5,791 nucleotides of DNA, taken from the NCBI GenBank assembly GCA_014860175.1, contig JACZKF010000562.1, positions 1-5,791 on the forward strand, written 5' to 3'. The DNA is from Desulfuromonadales bacterium (GTDB lineage Bacteria > Desulfobacterota > Desulfuromonadia > Desulfuromonadales > JACZKF01). The position numbers and the translations under genes were made by a program. Under the pieces are notes generated by a model. It saw only the letters and a program-made list of their open reading frames with translations, did no database searches and had not been told where the DNA came from. Positions 4,459 through 5,791 of this stretch are shown here, piece by piece (the stretch's first letter is position 1; the number at the start of each line of letters is the position of its first letter).

Positions 4459-5031
4459 ATGACCATGCAATTCAAGATTTCAAATATATCCGTATCGTTA
4501 CTGGTGTTCCTGCTGGTGGCCGGTTTCGGCCTGCCCACCTGGTCAACCGCCGCGACGGCCAAGGAGATCGATGTCAGCGTCGGAGTCGCCCTGGATCGTT
4601 TTTTCCAGGAGGTAGAGGGGGCGAGGGAACTGACCGGACAGGCCAAGGGGCTTCTGGTTATGCCCGGAGTGATCAAGGCCGGTCTGGTGGTCGGGGGGCA
4701 GTACGGCGAGGGGGCGCTGCTCATCGACGGCAAGACGGTCGATTACTACAATCTGATCGCCGGATCCTATGGCCTTCAGGTCGGAGCCCAGAAGACTGAC
4801 ATCATCATCGCCTTCATGACCGATGCCGCTCTCGAACAGTTCCGGATCAGCCAGGGCTGGGAAGCGGGAGTGGACGGGAACATCGCCTTGGTCGACACTG
4901 GGATGGGAAGGCGGGTCGACACGACCACTCTGCGTGATCCGGTGGTCGGTTTCGTCTTCGGGGTCAAGGGGCTGATGGCCGATCTCTCCCTGAAGGGCGC
5001 CAAGTTCACCCGGACCGACAAGAGCCGGTGA
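4459..5031 (+). CDS. secreted SYLF (Ysc84) domain lipid-binding protein
   Basis: The 190-residue product opens with a Sec signal peptide (hydrophobic 11-23) and a likely cleavage after ATA34. The rest is one SYLF/Ysc84 domain (PF04366). AKGLLVMPGVIKAGLVVGGQ (62-81) with the glycine-rich strand that follows, SYGLQVGAQKTDIIIAFMT (103-121), and DPVVGFVFGVKGLMADLSLK (160-179) are its conserved blocks. SYLF domains bind phosphoinositides and actin in eukaryotes; bacterial exported forms are thought to be periplasmic or membrane-associated lipid binders of unknown role. The length suits a complete single-domain protein. AAAGGAG at 4446-4452 is 6 bases before the ATG and overlaps the end of the lipoprotein gene's stop region, so the two genes are cotranscribed. 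Confidence 0.92.
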   Translation: MTMQFKISNISVSLLVFLLVAGFGLPTWSTAATAKEIDVSVGVALDRFFQEVEGARELTGQAKGLLVMPGVIKAGLVVGGQYGEGALLIDGKTVDYYNLIAGSYGLQVGAQKTDIIIAFMTDAALEQFRISQGWEAGVDGNIALVDTGMGRRVDTTTLRDPVVGFVFGVKGLMADLSLKGAKFTRTDKSR

Positions 5032-5055
5032 CCAGACAGTTCCCGGCTCAGCGAC

Positions 5056-5093
5056 TCGCCCTCCGGCAGGATGAATTCCCCGCCGGAGGGTGA
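5056..5093. terminator. GC-rich inverted repeat between convergent genes, likely bidirectional terminator
   Basis: CCCTCCGGC (5059-5067) is the exact complement of GCCGGAGGG (5082-5090). A G-T pair and two more pairs outside extend the stem to 12, with a 14-base loop. It lies in the 77-bp gap between the SYLF stop (5031) and the stop of the toxin gene (5109), where both transcripts need to end. No T-run follows on either side, so it is not a textbook intrinsic terminator. Confidence 0.55.
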
Positions 5094-5108
5094 TCGGGAC
5101 AGGCTGCT

Positions 5109-5546
5109 TTATATTCCCGGAGGCGGCGCATGCAGCGTCTCTACATCCCTCGCCCACTCCGTCCCACCGAGCCTCTCCACCAGTTTTGCATCCGCTGTCA
5201 CTATGGACGTTCGATAGATACGCGCCAAGGCCACGTAAAGCGCATCGTACACCGTGACGCCGGTTTCCAGGGCGATATCCAGGGCGAGTGCCGTAAGCTC
5301 CCGGGTCGGTTCGATCCGGAGGGGGAGGGCGGCGATCGCTTCGGCGATCTCCCGGGCCTCCGCCGGGGTCAGTTCCTGCCGGAGGGTTTTCTTCCAGAGG
5401 ATGTTTCCGGTTTCCGGGTAGAGGAGCTCGGGGGCGAGAAGGTCGAGTTCGCCCGCGGCCAGTCGGGTCAGGAGCGCTGATGCCTGCTCGGAGCCGTGCT
5501 CCGGCACGTAGGCCTTGATCAGCACGCTGGCGTCGATCACCACCAT
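5109..5546 (-). CDS. vapC: VapC-type PIN-domain toxin (ribonuclease)
   Basis: The 145-residue product is a complete PIN domain. From the ATG at 5546 it starts MVVIDASVLIKAY, with the first metal-binding acid D5. E45 lies in YPETGNIL, D101 in VYDALYVALA and D119 in IVTAD, giving the usual four-acid Mg2+ site of PIN nucleases. VapC toxins cleave tRNA or rRNA to arrest growth until bound by their antitoxin. The ATG overlaps the antitoxin stop as TGATG. A GTG 3 bases upstream (5549) overlaps by four and is the alternative start; GGGAGG (5565-5560) is 10 bases from the GTG and 13 from the ATG, so the choice is open. It is downstream of and coupled to its antitoxin, the standard order, and appears intact with all catalytic acids. 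Confidence 0.92.
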   Translation of the reverse strand: MVVIDASVLIKAYVPEHGSEQASALLTRLAAGELDLLAPELLYPETGNILWKKTLRQELTPAEAREIAEAIAALPLRIEPTRELTALALDIALETGVTVYDALYVALARIYRTSIVTADAKLVERLGGTEWARDVETLHAPPPGI

Positions 5547-5782
5547 CACCGGGAGCGGTCCTCCCTCTGCAGTTCGGCACTGTCGGAAAAGGCGGTCCCC
5601 TTGGCGGCGAGCTTTCGCCGGATCTCGGCGGCGCGCTCGGCGATGTCGACCGCCGGCTGGCGGGCGGCGCGCACCAGAATCTCGCTTACTTCCTGCTGCA
5701 GGGGGCGGTTGCGGCTCTTGGCCCGGCGTTTGAGTTCGGTGACGACGTCGTCGGGGAGATTGCGAACGAGAAGGTTGCCCAT
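5546..5782 (-). CDS. FitA/VapB-like ribbon-helix-helix antitoxin
   Basis: The 78-residue product has an N-terminal ribbon-helix-helix DNA-binding unit: strand NLLVRNLP (3-10), helix DDVVTELKRRAKSRN (11-25) and the second helix from P27-LQQEVSEILVRAAR. This matches the FitA-like antitoxin pattern (LLVRNLPDDV). The C-terminal part (about 45-78), charged and ending in SAELQREDRSR, is the region that normally wraps the PIN toxin. The ATG at 5782 has GAGGT (5791-5787) 5 bases upstream, so the gene is complete although the window ends within its leader. It should repress its own operon, but the operator lies outside the window. Confidence 0.9.
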   Translation of the reverse strand: MGNLLVRNLPDDVVTELKRRAKSRNRPLQQEVSEILVRAARQPAVDIAERAAEIRRKLAAKGTAFSDSAELQREDRSR

Positions 5783-5791
5783 GTTGACCTC

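Noticed and set aside
4543..5580. 345-codon minus-strand ORF across the SYLF gene, the inverted repeat and the toxin gene
   Set aside because: It is antisense to the SYLF gene and out of frame with the toxin; its low-complexity Arg/Gly/Pro content is typical of GC-rich shadow frames.
1..5791. CRISPR arrays, tRNA/rRNA genes, transposases, integrases or defence genes other than VapBC
   Set aside because: Read through on both strands and none seen.

Overview
The window is GC-rich and gene-dense. It looks like a stretch of a Gram-negative bacterial chromosome: there are two lipobox-type small lipoproteins, a signal-peptide SYLF-domain protein and a -24/-12 (sigma-54) promoter. The gene mix would suit a deltaproteobacterium of the Desulfuromonas/Geobacter kind, but that placement is inference and no marker gene proves it.

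Layout. Bases 1-81 are the 3' end of an unidentified plus-strand gene, followed at once by a GC hairpin. A 52-residue YqaE/Pmp3-type membrane peptide (169-327, +) comes next. It converges on a GFA-type zinc protein (462-866, -). A 365-bp gap (867-1231) has no convincing gene but ends in a near-consensus sigma-54 promoter and a perfect 8-bp inverted repeat. These lead into an orphan, C-terminally degenerate NuoC-like protein (1232-1687, +). Bases 1710-3978 are a run of minus-strand genes. Read in their own direction they are: a short leader ORF overlapping an alpha/beta hydrolase, an iron-sulfur-flavoprotein-like FMN reductase, an 18-residue Cys-rich minigene overlapping a glyoxalase-fold (VOC) protein, and a 39-residue entericidin-like lipoprotein. 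A relatively AT-rich divergent intergenic region (3979-4230) follows. It carries a promoter for a two-gene plus-strand operon: a small repeat lipoprotein (4231-4446) and a secreted SYLF/Ysc84-domain protein (4459-5031). A GC-rich inverted repeat separates that operon from a convergent VapBC-type toxin-antitoxin pair (5109-5782, -).

How the genes may work together. Four of the products (YqaE-like, entericidin-like, repeat lipoprotein, SYLF protein) are small envelope proteins of kinds often linked to membrane stress. Four others (GFA, hydrolase, FMN reductase, VOC) are single-domain enzymes of families often used for electrophile, redox or xenobiotic detoxification. The window therefore reads as a stress/accessory neighbourhood, not one dedicated pathway. 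I see no CRISPR array, transposase, tRNA, rRNA or recognisable defence island.

The items most worth a second look are the sigma-54 promoter with structured leader in front of the orphan NuoC-like gene, the 18-residue peptide that resembles a collapsed GFA gene and is ATGA-coupled to the VOC gene, and the leader ORF with a good ribosome binding site that overlaps the hydrolase start.
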